Source of the DNA: Nostoc sp. ATCC 43529
GTDB taxonomy: Bacteria > Cyanobacteriota > Cyanobacteriia > Cyanobacteriales > Nostocaceae
DNA: 64,000 nucleotides
NCBI GenBank assembly: GCA_003326205.1
Contig: LWTK01000036.1
Location: 62,001 to 126,000 of the forward strand
Direction: 5' to 3'
Below the pieces are notes generated by a model. The model saw nothing but the letters and a program-made list of their open reading frames with translations. It was not told the DNA's origin and made no database searches. This document shows, piece after piece, positions 1 through 9,120 of the stretch (within the stretch, counting starts at the first letter, position 1; the number at the start of each line of letters is the position of its first letter). The position numbers and the translations under genes were made by a program.

Positions 1-66
1 TGGCATCCCAAATTGAATGTCGGGTGGGTTGATATAAACTTGTAGCGGGTTGAATTTAGCTTGCAT
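1..66 (-). CDS. Partial CDS, N-terminus only, unknown function
   Basis: An ATG at 64-66 on the minus strand opens a frame that stays open for 22 codons to the window edge (begins MQAKFNPLQVYINPPD). A GGGAG Shine-Dalgarno-like stretch lies about 8 bases upstream, and the start is 13 bases after the stop of the WD40 gene, so it is probably the next gene of that transcript. Too little is visible to assign a family. Confidence 0.4.
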   Translation of the reverse strand, partial: MQAKFNPLQVYINPPDIQFGMP

Positions 67-79
67 GTCATCGACTCCC

Positions 80-2314
80 TTATTTGATGCGGTGTAGTTT
101 GACCTGAAAATCTTCACTACCACTCACAATCATGGTTCCTTGATTAGTTTTCAAGTCGATACTATTGATTTTTTTAGAGCTTTGGTAAATTGTTTTACCT
201 TCTGCTGCTTTGGTTTTATCGAGTTGATGTTCGGGGGTGAGATACCAAACTACGACTCGTCCATCATCGCCACCACTTACTAGCAGATTACCATCTTCAC
301 TAAATGCCAGACTACGCACAGATGTTTTTGACGCTGACCAACGGTCTAGTTGCGGGCAATTTATTTCGTTTACTTGTTCTTGGGGATTGGGATTTTTGAT
401 AACTTGGCAGCGATTTAAATTCCAAATCGTAATGTATCCTGCAGAATCAGAGGTTGCAAGAATTTTTTCTATGGAGTTAGGAACAAAAGCTAATGCCCAA
501 ATATAGTCTTCACGCCCTACTCTTTCATCAAATTTTTCCAGATTTTGCACTGATAAACCTGGGAATTGTTTATTAGTTTGATTTGAATTCCACTGCCATA
601 ATATGAAGCGCTTAAAGTTTCCACCAATTACAACAGTTGTGGCATCTGGACTGAGAGTTAAGGCGCGGACTTGGAAACCTGATAGTCTTAATGTACTTTG
701 TACATCGATCGCTTGCGGTTCTGGCAGAAAATCAGTATTGGACGCTGGTCTTGACCATAATCTAACTTTACCACTGCCATAACCACTAAATAAATTAAGA
801 GAATTGGGAGTGAAAGCTAAATCAAAAACGCGATCGCCTTTTGCTTTTGGATCTTTAAAATCTTGAAGTTGGCTAATTTTAGCACCTGAGGGTACATCCC
901 TGAGTTCTATTACACCATTATCCAAACCAACGGCAACACGGTTATTTTCTAATGGCATAAAGCGCAAGACTTCTACAGCATCATCGGTAATTGCCATTAA
1001 ACCTTTGGGCTGTTGCGCTTTATCGCAAGCCACAGGCTGCCCGGTATATGTTACTCTGTCATCGGGGTCTAAGCGATGGTTGCCGATGCTCCAAAGTCTC
1101 AATGTGCAATCATCTGAACCACTGACAACAGACAAACCAATGCCACTGAAACGCACTGAGTTTACAGAACGCGTATGCATGACACCCCTTGGTTGTACGA
1201 TCCATGCTATCAGTGCTGCTAGCAATGCGATCGCCGCTAATTGTAACCATAGAGGTATAATCGGCAAAACCCGCACTTCTAATGTTTGGGTGGCGGGGTC
1301 TGTACTACCTAAACGTTGGTCGGATAACTCTGATTTAGCCTCCAACAACAAAGTTTTGCCTATTCCTACCCAAGGACGTTTTGTTTTGACATCCAGAATA
1401 ACTTTTGTTGTTTCTCCTAAATTTAAATTGGCGATTTCAGGCTGCTTCTTAAAACTACATTTTCGTTCGTCTCTACCCTGAACTTGCACATTGAGTTGCT
1501 GATTTAAGTTACTAGCATTTTTAAATAGCAATTCAAAAGCGGCTGTATGAGATTTCCAGTCAGGTAACCATGCTGATTTATGGGGAATTTTTAGCTGTTT
1601 TTGTGTGACGCTAAATTCTACAAAACCCACAGGTAAAACTTCAACATTGCCTTGAATACTAGTTGGGTAACCATTATTGCTAACAGCTTCAATGACAAAA
1701 GGATAGTTTTGACTGGGCGCTTGCACAACAGAAGGAGGTTGGCATTGGAATGTGACTTCTGCTAAACCACCGGGTTCTACAGCTAATCGCCGTTCTACAT
1801 TGTTAGCCAGCCAAGAAGGATCGACGCCTGTAAAACGTAGCACCACATTTGTTGGTTGTTGGCTCAAGTTCCGCACCCGTAGTGGTATATCTACAGAATT
1901 GCGAGGATAAACTTGGAACTCTCGCACGGGTAATTCTAAACTTAAATGTGTTGGTCTATTGTCTCGCTCAATTTTCAGACGCAGCACAAGTCTGCATTGT
2001 TGTGCTAATTGTGGTGAAAAAATCTTCACCATCAGGTTAACAGTGCCGACAAATCCGACTATCGGCGTATTGAAAATCAAGACTTGGAATACTGTACTAC
2101 TGCCCGGTGGTTTAGCTGCTGCCACTTCTGGTTGAAGTCCATACCAGCGATATCCTGGGTTGCGAGTTTCTCCCGCTGCGGTAATTTCTATCTGAAAATT
2201 TACAAAACTATCGCTGTCATTATTGACAGTTACCTCAAAGGACGCAGGAGTATCGCCTGGACGAAAGGTTAGGTTTTCAGTTGAAAGGCTAGCACTAATA
2301 CCATTTTTTTCCAT
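80..2314 (-). CDS. Membrane-anchored protein with Ig-like N-terminal region and C-terminal WD40 repeats
   Basis: 744 aa. The first ~345 residues are beta-rich and look like two or three Ig-like/CARDB-type domains (recurring 'V.VNN.S', 'VRNLSQQPTNV', 'FKNASNLNQQ' segments). One hydrophobic transmembrane helix follows at about residues 352-373, ending IAWIVQP. The remainder (about 380-744) is a WD40 propeller: motifs such as VVSGSDDCTLRLW, GYITIWN, LVSGGDDGRVVVWY and IVSGSEDFQVKLH recur at 40-60 residue spacing. This is a cyanobacterial architecture, probably a scaffold. No catalytic motif is visible. The start ATG lies in an AT-rich leader. The gene is separated by 254 bp from the ABC transporter operon, so it is probably not part of it. 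Confidence 0.85.
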   Translation of the reverse strand: MEKNGISASLSTENLTFRPGDTPASFEVTVNNDSDSFVNFQIEITAAGETRNPGYRWYGLQPEVAAAKPPGSSTVFQVLIFNTPIVGFVGTVNLMVKIFSPQLAQQCRLVLRLKIERDNRPTHLSLELPVREFQVYPRNSVDIPLRVRNLSQQPTNVVLRFTGVDPSWLANNVERRLAVEPGGLAEVTFQCQPPSVVQAPSQNYPFVIEAVSNNGYPTSIQGNVEVLPVGFVEFSVTQKQLKIPHKSAWLPDWKSHTAAFELLFKNASNLNQQLNVQVQGRDERKCSFKKQPEIANLNLGETTKVILDVKTKRPWVGIGKTLLLEAKSELSDQRLGSTDPATQTLEVRVLPIIPLWLQLAAIALLAALIAWIVQPRGVMHTRSVNSVRFSGIGLSVVSGSDDCTLRLWSIGNHRLDPDDRVTYTGQPVACDKAQQPKGLMAITDDAVEVLRFMPLENNRVAVGLDNGVIELRDVPSGAKISQLQDFKDPKAKGDRVFDLAFTPNSLNLFSGYGSGKVRLWSRPASNTDFLPEPQAIDVQSTLRLSGFQVRALTLSPDATTVVIGGNFKRFILWQWNSNQTNKQFPGLSVQNLEKFDERVGREDYIWALAFVPNSIEKILATSDSAGYITIWNLNRCQVIKNPNPQEQVNEINCPQLDRWSASKTSVRSLAFSEDGNLLVSGGDDGRVVVWYLTPEHQLDKTKAAEGKTIYQSSKKINSIDLKTNQGTMIVSGSEDFQVKLHRIK

Positions 2315-2568
2315 ATTTTTGTTATTTATAATATTTATTTATATTCTGCACGATTGGCAGGATTAAAAAATTAATATTTGCGAAAAGATCGCCATAAGTA
2401 TTTTTGGGTTAATTATTGCAGTTTATATATTAAAATATATTTTGAGATAAATCTATCAATTGATAGATACCATGTTTGCAAACAAAAGAAAATTGATATT
2501 AGTTCTCCATCTTGACTAACTGATAAATCTTTCTCTTGCTTTTTTATTAATTTTTCAGCGAACTCTAA

Positions 2569-3180
2569 TTATAATCGGGTTATTAAACTCAGGTCGATCG
2601 CGCGATCGCATAAACGCTTGAGCAGCCAAAAGTCATGACTGATAACTAAAATACCTATCTCAGTTTTACGGGCGTAATCAATCACAGCCCCCCAAATTAA
2701 AGCTTGAGTATTGGCATCTAGCATTGCCGTCATCTCGTCAGCGATTAAGTAACGAGTATGTCTTCCTAAGGAACGAGCCACAGCTATGCGCTGAAGTTCA
2801 CCTCCACTCAATTCATGAGGCCAGCGATTCAGCCAATTCTGGTTAATATTTAAAGCTTGGAGTAATTCTCCAGAAGGCATTTGCCCTTCTTTTAAAATTT
2901 TGTTAATTCGCCAACGAGGGTTCATAGCCAACTCAGGATTCTGAAAAATCATTTGCACTGGACAATAACCCTGTATTGGCAAAGGCCTATCGTTTACACT
3001 GACAGAGCCTTCTACAGGTTGGAGATAACCAGCTAGAATTTTACCCAGAGTTGTTTTTCCCAAACCGCTAGTTCCACTCAAACCCACAATTTCGCCAGGA
3101 TTTATTTCTATGTTAAAATCCCGCAGTATCCAAGGTTGGTTTTGCCTGTAGCGGAAAGATAAATTTTCGGCTTTAAGCAT
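2569..3180 (-). CDS. ABC transporter ATP-binding protein, NikE/DppF type
   Basis: 203 aa. Walker A is GTSGLGKTT near residue 39, the signature is LSGGELQR, and Walker B is LIADEMTAMLD, followed by an ISHD switch region. It lacks the C-terminal oligopeptide/nickel-type extension found in the 300+ aa partner ATPase, so it is the short, NikE-like member of the pair. It overlaps the upstream ATPase gene by 8 bp, which indicates translational coupling. It is the last gene of the leftward operon that starts at the TonB receptor. Inferred role: energises import of the metallophore, or its metal, across the inner membrane. Confidence 0.9.
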   Translation of the reverse strand: MLKAENLSFRYRQNQPWILRDFNIEINPGEIVGLSGTSGLGKTTLGKILAGYLQPVEGSVSVNDRPLPIQGYCPVQMIFQNPELAMNPRWRINKILKEGQMPSGELLQALNINQNWLNRWPHELSGGELQRIAVARSLGRHTRYLIADEMTAMLDANTQALIWGAVIDYARKTEIGILVISHDFWLLKRLCDRAIDLSLITRL

Positions 3181-4102
3181 GAATGCACCTCACTAAACCA
3201 TTGCAGACTTCCCGTAAGGGCGGACGATGAGTTAAACAATCTGTAGTGGCAATTGGACATCGTTCGGCAAACAAACAACCAAGGGGCAATGTATCAGGAT
3301 TTGGTTGTGTCCCCGACACAGGAATAAATTCATTCTGCGGCAAAGAACGCCAGAGTGCTTGAGTATAAGGATGACGTAATGCTTTACCTCCATGAGTAAA
3401 ATCAGTTTTAGCAGCTATCTCCACAGTTGTACCTGCGTAAAAAACAGCGACTTTATCTGCTATTTGTAAAGCAGCTTCTAGTTCGTGGGTAATTAGCAAT
3501 ACACCCTTACCCTCGTCAGCAAGTTCGCGCAGGTGATTGAGAGTTTCCACTACCACCTCTGGATGCAACCCTGGAGTTGGTTCATCAGCAATGACTAAAT
3601 TAGCTTGCCCAATCACAGCCATTGCTACTAAAATTCGCCTAGCCATCCCACCTGAAAGTTGAAACGGAAATAGCTGCTTGACTGAGGGCGCAAGTTTATA
3701 ACGTGCTAAAACTTGGTCAATAATCTGTTGAGATGCATTTGTTGATAATCCCCTCAGACGTGCAATCCGGCTGAGTTGCTTACCTACACTCATTAAGGGA
3801 TCGAGATAACTAACTGATTGTGGAATTAATACTATATCTTTTCCCCGCAATTCCACTTGACGTTTACAAGTAAGATATTCATTGTTGTAAGTTATCTTAC
3901 CTGCCACCTGGGCATTTTTAGGTAAAATTCCGAGAATTGCGTGTGCCAAAAGGCTTTTACCAGAGCCACTAGAACCAACAACAGCCACAACTTCACCAGC
4001 GTTAATATGCAAATCCAAATCAGCGATCGCAGTAGTCTGTTTTTGGCTTAAACCCTGGTCATACATTGTAAAGGTGACACTCAGATTTTGAACACAAAGC
4101 AT
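3173..4102 (-). CDS. ABC transporter ATP-binding protein, NikD/DppD type
   Basis: 309 aa. Walker A GSSGSGKSLL, signature LSGGMARR, Walker B LVIADEPTPGL and switch ITHELEAAL are visible. The C-terminus has the oligopeptide/dipeptide-transporter extension with cysteines (LGCLFAERCPIATTDC...HRPPL) that is typical of DppD/OppD/NikD and may bind an Fe-S cluster in some members. It forms the ATPase heterodimer with the shorter ATPase encoded immediately downstream. It lies 20 bp after the second permease gene. Confidence 0.92.
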   Translation of the reverse strand: MLCVQNLSVTFTMYDQGLSQKQTTAIADLDLHINAGEVVAVVGSSGSGKSLLAHAILGILPKNAQVAGKITYNNEYLTCKRQVELRGKDIVLIPQSVSYLDPLMSVGKQLSRIARLRGLSTNASQQIIDQVLARYKLAPSVKQLFPFQLSGGMARRILVAMAVIGQANLVIADEPTPGLHPEVVVETLNHLRELADEGKGVLLITHELEAALQIADKVAVFYAGTTVEIAAKTDFTHGGKALRHPYTQALWRSLPQNEFIPVSGTQPNPDTLPLGCLFAERCPIATTDCLTHRPPLREVCNGLVRCIHA

Positions 4103-4122
4103 TCTGAACGCTCCTTGTAGTG

Positions 4123-5013
4123 TTATTCTTGGCTTGTTTTCGGGTCAAGTAGCGATCGCAAACTAGCACCCAAAATATCAAACAGTTTCACAGCCATTAG
4201 CAAAGCCACTCCTGGTAAAACTCCCAACCACCAGTAACCAGCCGACAGATAACGCATAGCCTCACTTAAAATCACGCCAATCGCTGGCATTTCTGGTGGT
4301 AAACCCAGTCCCAAGAAGGTTAGACCGGCTTCGTGTAAAATTACATGGGGAAATAGCAATACCAGTCCCACCATGAACTGAGGTATCAAATGAGGCAACA
4401 AATGATGACGAGCAATCCACAGAGAAGAATGTCCTAGTTTATAGGAAAGCTGTACGTAGTCTGAGTTTTTAATTTGCAGTACCTCAGCCCGTAAAAGTCG
4501 AGCTAATCCCATCCAGTGGGTGATACTCACTGAAATTAACAAGCCGGGAACTCCACCACCAACTGCAAAGGCAATCAGGATAATTAGCACAAGATGAGGT
4601 AAACTTAAGAACACATCAATCAGCCATGTAATTACTCCGTCAACTTTACTATTCATCGTTGCTGATACTGTTCCTAAGACTAACCCGATGGCCGCACTAC
4701 AGATAGCTGTCAACAAACCCACCCACAAACTTAAACTTAAGCCGTGGAGAGTACGGGCAAACATATCTCTACCTAACCAATCAGTACCGAAAGGATGAGC
4801 CAGTGAGGGTGGTTGGTTGCGAGTTTGTAAGGCAATTTCTAACCCTTCTGTACCAACTAACTGCCCTCCTAGTAACAGAGTGCTAAAAATTACAAAACAT
4901 AAAAGGGCGATCGCCAGGGTGCGGCTACGGCGATTACCCAAATATACCAAGCCTTTGGGCTTAGTCGGCGGATGATTTGGTAGAGTGGGGATGGCGATCG
5001 CAGGCTTTGTCAT
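4123..5013 (-). CDS. ABC transporter permease, NikC/DppC type
   Basis: 296 aa. The N-terminus is a short cytoplasmic region with one membrane segment (LAIALLCFVIFSTLLLGG). It is followed by the DppC-like motif HPFGTDWLGRDMFARTL and further transmembrane helices. The permease-ATPase coupling EAA-like loop is DYVQLSYKLGHSSLWIARHHLLPHL. The gene overlaps the 3' end of the first permease gene by 4 bp (ATGA), consistent with one operon. It pairs with the NikB-like protein to form the membrane channel. Confidence 0.92.
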   Translation of the reverse strand: MTKPAIAIPTLPNHPPTKPKGLVYLGNRRSRTLAIALLCFVIFSTLLLGGQLVGTEGLEIALQTRNQPPSLAHPFGTDWLGRDMFARTLHGLSLSLWVGLLTAICSAAIGLVLGTVSATMNSKVDGVITWLIDVFLSLPHLVLIILIAFAVGGGVPGLLISVSITHWMGLARLLRAEVLQIKNSDYVQLSYKLGHSSLWIARHHLLPHLIPQFMVGLVLLFPHVILHEAGLTFLGLGLPPEMPAIGVILSEAMRYLSAGYWWLGVLPGVALLMAVKLFDILGASLRSLLDPKTSQE

Positions 5014-5996
5014 GCAGATTTTCCAAAACGGATACGGGGATCGATAATCTGGTAACTGAGGTCAGCTAAAGTGTTACCGATAAAAACAAAGGTGGCGCTA
5101 AAGAAAACAATACCCAGTAACAACGGCACATCGCTTCGCAATGCCGCCTGTACGGTAGCATTACCCAAACCAGGATAGTTAAATACTTTTTCAATTAGTA
5201 CAGAACCACCAAACAGTTCGCCCAAACTGGCAAATTGCAAGGTAATCGCCGGTAAAGCAACGTTACGCAAACCGTGATGTAGAACTACCCCAGTAGTGGT
5301 TTCACCTTGGGCATAGGCAAATAAAGCATAGTTGCTATGCAGAATTTCAATCAGCTTTTCACGGGTGTGGAGGGCAATATTAGCAACGCCAATCACACTC
5401 AAAGTCAGGGCAGGTAGTAGTAAATGATGAAGCTTTTGCCATAATCTCACATCAGCCGCTAAAATACCGGGCGGCTTTGCACAGCATATCGGGGTAACTT
5501 GTAGCGTTACCGAAAAAATAATTAACAATAGTAGGGCAATCCAAAAAGCGGGAGCCGATGCCAAAGTATAAGCATAAATCCGAATCACCCGATCTACTAA
5601 AGACCCTTCCTTAGCTCCTGCAACAATACCCAGCAATACACCGAATGCACCAGAAAACAACCACGCCAACCCCATCAGTGCTAATGATGCCTCAAAACGT
5701 TCGGCTATCACTTGGGACACAGTTTGGTTGTAGGTCATGGAAGTTCCCAAATTACCTTGCAGTAGTTGTCCTAGCCAAAGGAAAAAACGTGTGGTCATGG
5801 GTTGATCTAATCCCCAACGTTGGGCAATTAATTCTCGTTGTTCTGCACCCACACGCATCACATCAGCCCCAATATAAGCATCTACCGGGTTAACAGGAGA
5901 CAAGCTAACCAGGACAAAACTGATGACTGACAGTGCTACTAATAGCAGCAGAAAGTGTAGGAATTTTTGGAGTAAGAATCGCCAAATATTTTTCAT
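5010..5996 (-). CDS. ABC transporter permease, NikB/DppB type
   Basis: 328 aa. The N-terminal membrane helix (FLLLLVALSVISFVLVSLSPVNPVDAY) and the region GLDQPMTTRFFLWLGQLLQGNLGTS are characteristic of DppB/NikB permeases. The EAA loop region is ALFAYAQGETTTGVVLHHGLRNVALP, and a C-terminal GGSVLIEKVFNYPGLG motif is present. It lies 61 bp downstream of the solute-binding lipoprotein gene and overlaps the next permease gene by 4 bp. Confidence 0.92.
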   Translation of the reverse strand: MKNIWRFLLQKFLHFLLLLVALSVISFVLVSLSPVNPVDAYIGADVMRVGAEQRELIAQRWGLDQPMTTRFFLWLGQLLQGNLGTSMTYNQTVSQVIAERFEASLALMGLAWLFSGAFGVLLGIVAGAKEGSLVDRVIRIYAYTLASAPAFWIALLLLIIFSVTLQVTPICCAKPPGILAADVRLWQKLHHLLLPALTLSVIGVANIALHTREKLIEILHSNYALFAYAQGETTTGVVLHHGLRNVALPAITLQFASLGELFGGSVLIEKVFNYPGLGNATVQAALRSDVPLLLGIVFFSATFVFIGNTLADLSYQIIDPRIRFGKSA

Positions 5997-6057
5997 TTTT
6001 CCAGATTGATTTGCTTGTAGTCAGGGCTTTAGCCCTGGTTTCATGCAATTTAAATGT

Positions 6058-7722
6058 TCATTCACAATTCCACTTCCAAGAGGTAACGTTGGCTAATATT
6101 GAACCTGTGTAGTTGTGAGTTACCTGCTTTTGCTTGCCAAGGTCTAAACAGCCATTCACAAAGTAAGTTTGATCTGGACTAACCAGCCAAGTAGATGCAG
6201 CATCGCCTTTAGTAGTGATTCCAGTTTGACCGTCCCACTGTAACTTTTGCCAAAATAATCTTGCTTCTATCTCTGAGGCTGCGGTCATCCCTCTATCAAG
6301 ATTTTGGTCAACTACAGAGTTCGCATAGTAACCAGGATTTTGCCAATTTCCTTGGGCGATCGAACTATGGTAGAGATTGTATAGGAGCAGCGGATCGTAA
6401 GTGCCTAGTACATAGAGAACTACATCGCTATGCAATCGGCGTTCAATCTCTTTCCAACTTCTGCCTTCCGCATTGACTTGAATACCGATTGGTTTGAGCA
6501 TTTGCGCTACAGCTAAAGCTAGTCCTTGGCGGACACTATCTTTAGCAGGGTAGAGAATGCTAAACTCGGCTTTCAATCCTTGTTTTTCTAAAATGCCATC
6601 GCCGTTATTATCTTCCCAACCTGCTGCGGCAAGAATCTGTTTAGCTTTGTTAGCATCGGCATCTTGGATTTTAGCTTTAGCTTCTTCCCAAGGCATACCA
6701 CTAACTGGAGTATAGGCAGGAGAACCATAGCCTTCGAGAATAGCATCAACCAAAACCTGCCGATTGATGGCGTAGTTAACGGCTTGACGAATTGCGGGAT
6801 CTGCGGTTACGTCATTGCCAATGGAGTATCCTTGAGAAGTTTTCTTGCCTGTGTTGGGGATATAAGGAAGCATCAATCCTGCATGAACATCGCTTTTGTG
6901 GGCGTACAAATTCATCCCAGGAATCTGCTGAATAGCAAGCGATGGCGGTATACGCGCCACATCAACTCTACCCGCCTTCGCCGCAGCCAAGGTTGCATCT
7001 TCAAGAGTTAAAAGAATTACCAACCGTTTAATATTTGCTGGCGTTCCGTAGTAGTAAGGGTTGGCTTCAGCAATAATCTGTTCGCCAGGATTCCATTGCA
7101 CTAGGCGATAGGGGCCAGAACCAATGGGATTGCGTAAGTAATTTTTGTTGTGGGCGTGTTTTGGTACGATTCCCAAGTTTGCTATTTGATTGATAAAAGT
7201 AATCCGAGGCTGCTTGAGGTGTAATTCAACTTCGTAATTTCCCTTGACAACCGCTTTGTCTAACACAGACAAATCTACCAATCCGCCACTCTCTTGAGTG
7301 TGGTTGAATGTGTAAGCAACATCTTCGGCGGTGAGGGGTTGACCATCCGAAAAGCGGACATTTTCACGTATTTTGAATGTCCAGATTTTGCGATCGCTAC
7401 TAATAGTGTAGTTTTGGGCAAGGTCATTTACCAGTTCTAGATTTTCGTTACGGCGCAACAGTGTACTTTGAAAAAGTGGCGGCCCGTAATAATTCCAACC
7501 CATAGTTGGGTCGAACCCCTTGTCGTCAAAATCCTCCCATGAAAAAGCCAGCACTATCTCATCTTTGGATTCACCACTAACTTTAGTAGCTGGTGGACTT
7601 GAAGAAACTTGGCTACAAGCAGCCAATATCTGCACCAGTAATAGACTCGACAACCAGTGCCACCACTTGATTTTGCAGATTTTCAATCTAGAAATACTTA
7701 AATTCACCTTAATTCTTCTCAC
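6058..7722 (-). CDS. ABC transporter solute-binding lipoprotein, family 5 (nickel/peptide/opine type)
   Basis: 554 aa. An N-terminal signal peptide ends in the lipobox ILAAC, with lipidation expected at Cys36. Family-5 features include WTFKIRENVRFSDGQPLTAEDVAYTF and the NPIGSGPYRL motif. The family carries di- and oligopeptides, nickel, and metal-opine complexes (NikA/DppA/CntA relatives). Substrate cannot be read directly. The position inside a TonB-receptor operon opposite an NRPS/PKS cluster makes a metallophore or its metal complex the best inference. The assigned start is a GTG (complement of 7720-7722), preceding a basic N-region. Slightly downstream starts cannot be excluded. Confidence 0.9.
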   Translation of the reverse strand: MRRIKVNLSISRLKICKIKWWHWLSSLLLVQILAACSQVSSSPPATKVSGESKDEIVLAFSWEDFDDKGFDPTMGWNYYGPPLFQSTLLRRNENLELVNDLAQNYTISSDRKIWTFKIRENVRFSDGQPLTAEDVAYTFNHTQESGGLVDLSVLDKAVVKGNYEVELHLKQPRITFINQIANLGIVPKHAHNKNYLRNPIGSGPYRLVQWNPGEQIIAEANPYYYGTPANIKRLVILLTLEDATLAAAKAGRVDVARIPPSLAIQQIPGMNLYAHKSDVHAGLMLPYIPNTGKKTSQGYSIGNDVTADPAIRQAVNYAINRQVLVDAILEGYGSPAYTPVSGMPWEEAKAKIQDADANKAKQILAAAGWEDNNGDGILEKQGLKAEFSILYPAKDSVRQGLALAVAQMLKPIGIQVNAEGRSWKEIERRLHSDVVLYVLGTYDPLLLYNLYHSSIAQGNWQNPGYYANSVVDQNLDRGMTAASEIEARLFWQKLQWDGQTGITTKGDAASTWLVSPDQTYFVNGCLDLGKQKQVTHNYTGSILANVTSWKWNCE

Positions 7723-7798
7723 ATTTTAAATAAAAATTGTCGAATTAATTTTGAAAAATATCTAATTTTTTATAAAGTTTAAATCTTTATAAAACAAT

Positions 7799-9118
7799 TT
7801 AATTAATCGTTTTTGTAGTATCTAAAATTTGGGAAATAATTTTGATGGAAAGTCCATAACTTTCTATCTCTCTAAATTTTTTACCCCATGCTTCTACTTG
7901 CTGCTGCAATGAATAATTGCTTTCTATTGTTTCAATAAAATTAGTTATTTTCTGGACTGTTACATCTTGAATGTCACCCACCAACCCTAATCCATGATAT
8001 TGAATCCTTTTAGCATTTTCCGGTTGGTCAGCACAAATGGGAAATACTATCATTGGTGTTCCTGAAAATATGCATTCTTTAATAGTATGTATTCCTCCAG
8101 CTATAATTGCTAAACAAGCTCGTTCCAGGAGTGCTAATTGCGGTGCTTTATTAACTATGATGACATCATCGGGAATAAAAGTAAAATCTTGAACACAAAG
8201 ATAATCACTCACTGAAACCACTAATTGATATTTAGGTTTTTTGGAAATAGCATCAATGACGTTTTGAATAAATTGTTTGGCTTTAGCTACAGTTAAAGTT
8301 TCTACTGCTCCTACTGTAGTTCCTAAAGCACAATAAATTAGAGCTTTATCTTGCTTGATTTTTGACCAATTAAAATCAGATTGTTGTCTTTCTAAATCTA
8401 TAGAAGCTTCTGCATAATAACATCCTTGTCTTACAGTTCCAGGAAAATCTAATTCTTCAGGACATAAAAATAAATGTGGTAATTTCACAGGAATCACCTG
8501 CTGAAAATCTAGTAATTCCAGAGGAACTTTACTATTGATAGCAATTTTCTTGATAATATTTGTAATATTTATATCGATACCAATTAACCAACCGAATGCT
8601 AATTTAAATTGTTGTATCCAGAACTGAGGAGAAAATTTTATTTGTCGATTGGAATTAGGCGGTGGTAGCGCCGTAAACATATCCGTTAAATAAATGGTTG
8701 TAATTTGGCATTCATAAGCTATTAAAGCCAGTAAAGTTGAGAACAAAGGGGAGGATGTACTAATCAAAAGTAAATCGGGATGAGTCTGTTTGAGCAAAGT
8801 ATGTACTTCACGGTTCTCTCCTGTTAGAAAGGAATTAATCATAGATTTAAAATACTTGATATATTTAATTTGCTCTAAGATGAGCTTAAGCCCACTAGCT
8901 TTAAGATGATTATCATCGACCTTTCGTATAAAACCTTTTGGGAACCATCTTTCGAGAATAGGTAGAAAAGTAAAACCATGATTTTGAGCATTTTCTTCAG
9001 AATCTGGTATTCCCAAATAAAGCACTTCATGTCCAAGAGATTTGAGAGTTTTCGCCAATTTCAAAGTGCCATAAAATTCGCCTTGCAATCGCCAAACACA
9101 AAATACAATTTTTGCCAT
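7799..9118 (-). CDS. GT1-family (UGT/MGT-like) glycosyltransferase
   Basis: 439 aa. It has the GT-B layout: an N-terminal acceptor domain starting MAKIVFCVWRLQGEFYG, and a C-terminal nucleotide-sugar domain with a PSPG-like box AGGIHTIKECIFSGTPM followed by PICADQPENAKR (the usual G.P...P...DQ..NA pattern). This resembles macrolide and flavonoid glycosyltransferases (MGT/YjiC type). Its ATG begins 2 bp after the stop of the TonB receptor gene, so the two are tightly coupled. Inferred role: glycosylates the cluster product, or modifies or inactivates it after uptake. A plain housekeeping glycosyl transfer is less likely in this position. Confidence 0.85.
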   Translation of the reverse strand: MAKIVFCVWRLQGEFYGTLKLAKTLKSLGHEVLYLGIPDSEENAQNHGFTFLPILERWFPKGFIRKVDDNHLKASGLKLILEQIKYIKYFKSMINSFLTGENREVHTLLKQTHPDLLLISTSSPLFSTLLALIAYECQITTIYLTDMFTALPPPNSNRQIKFSPQFWIQQFKLAFGWLIGIDINITNIIKKIAINSKVPLELLDFQQVIPVKLPHLFLCPEELDFPGTVRQGCYYAEASIDLERQQSDFNWSKIKQDKALIYCALGTTVGAVETLTVAKAKQFIQNVIDAISKKPKYQLVVSVSDYLCVQDFTFIPDDVIIVNKAPQLALLERACLAIIAGGIHTIKECIFSGTPMIVFPICADQPENAKRIQYHGLGLVGDIQDVTVQKITNFIETIESNYSLQQQVEAWGKKFREIESYGLSIKIISQILDTTKTIN

Positions 9119-9120
9119 GA

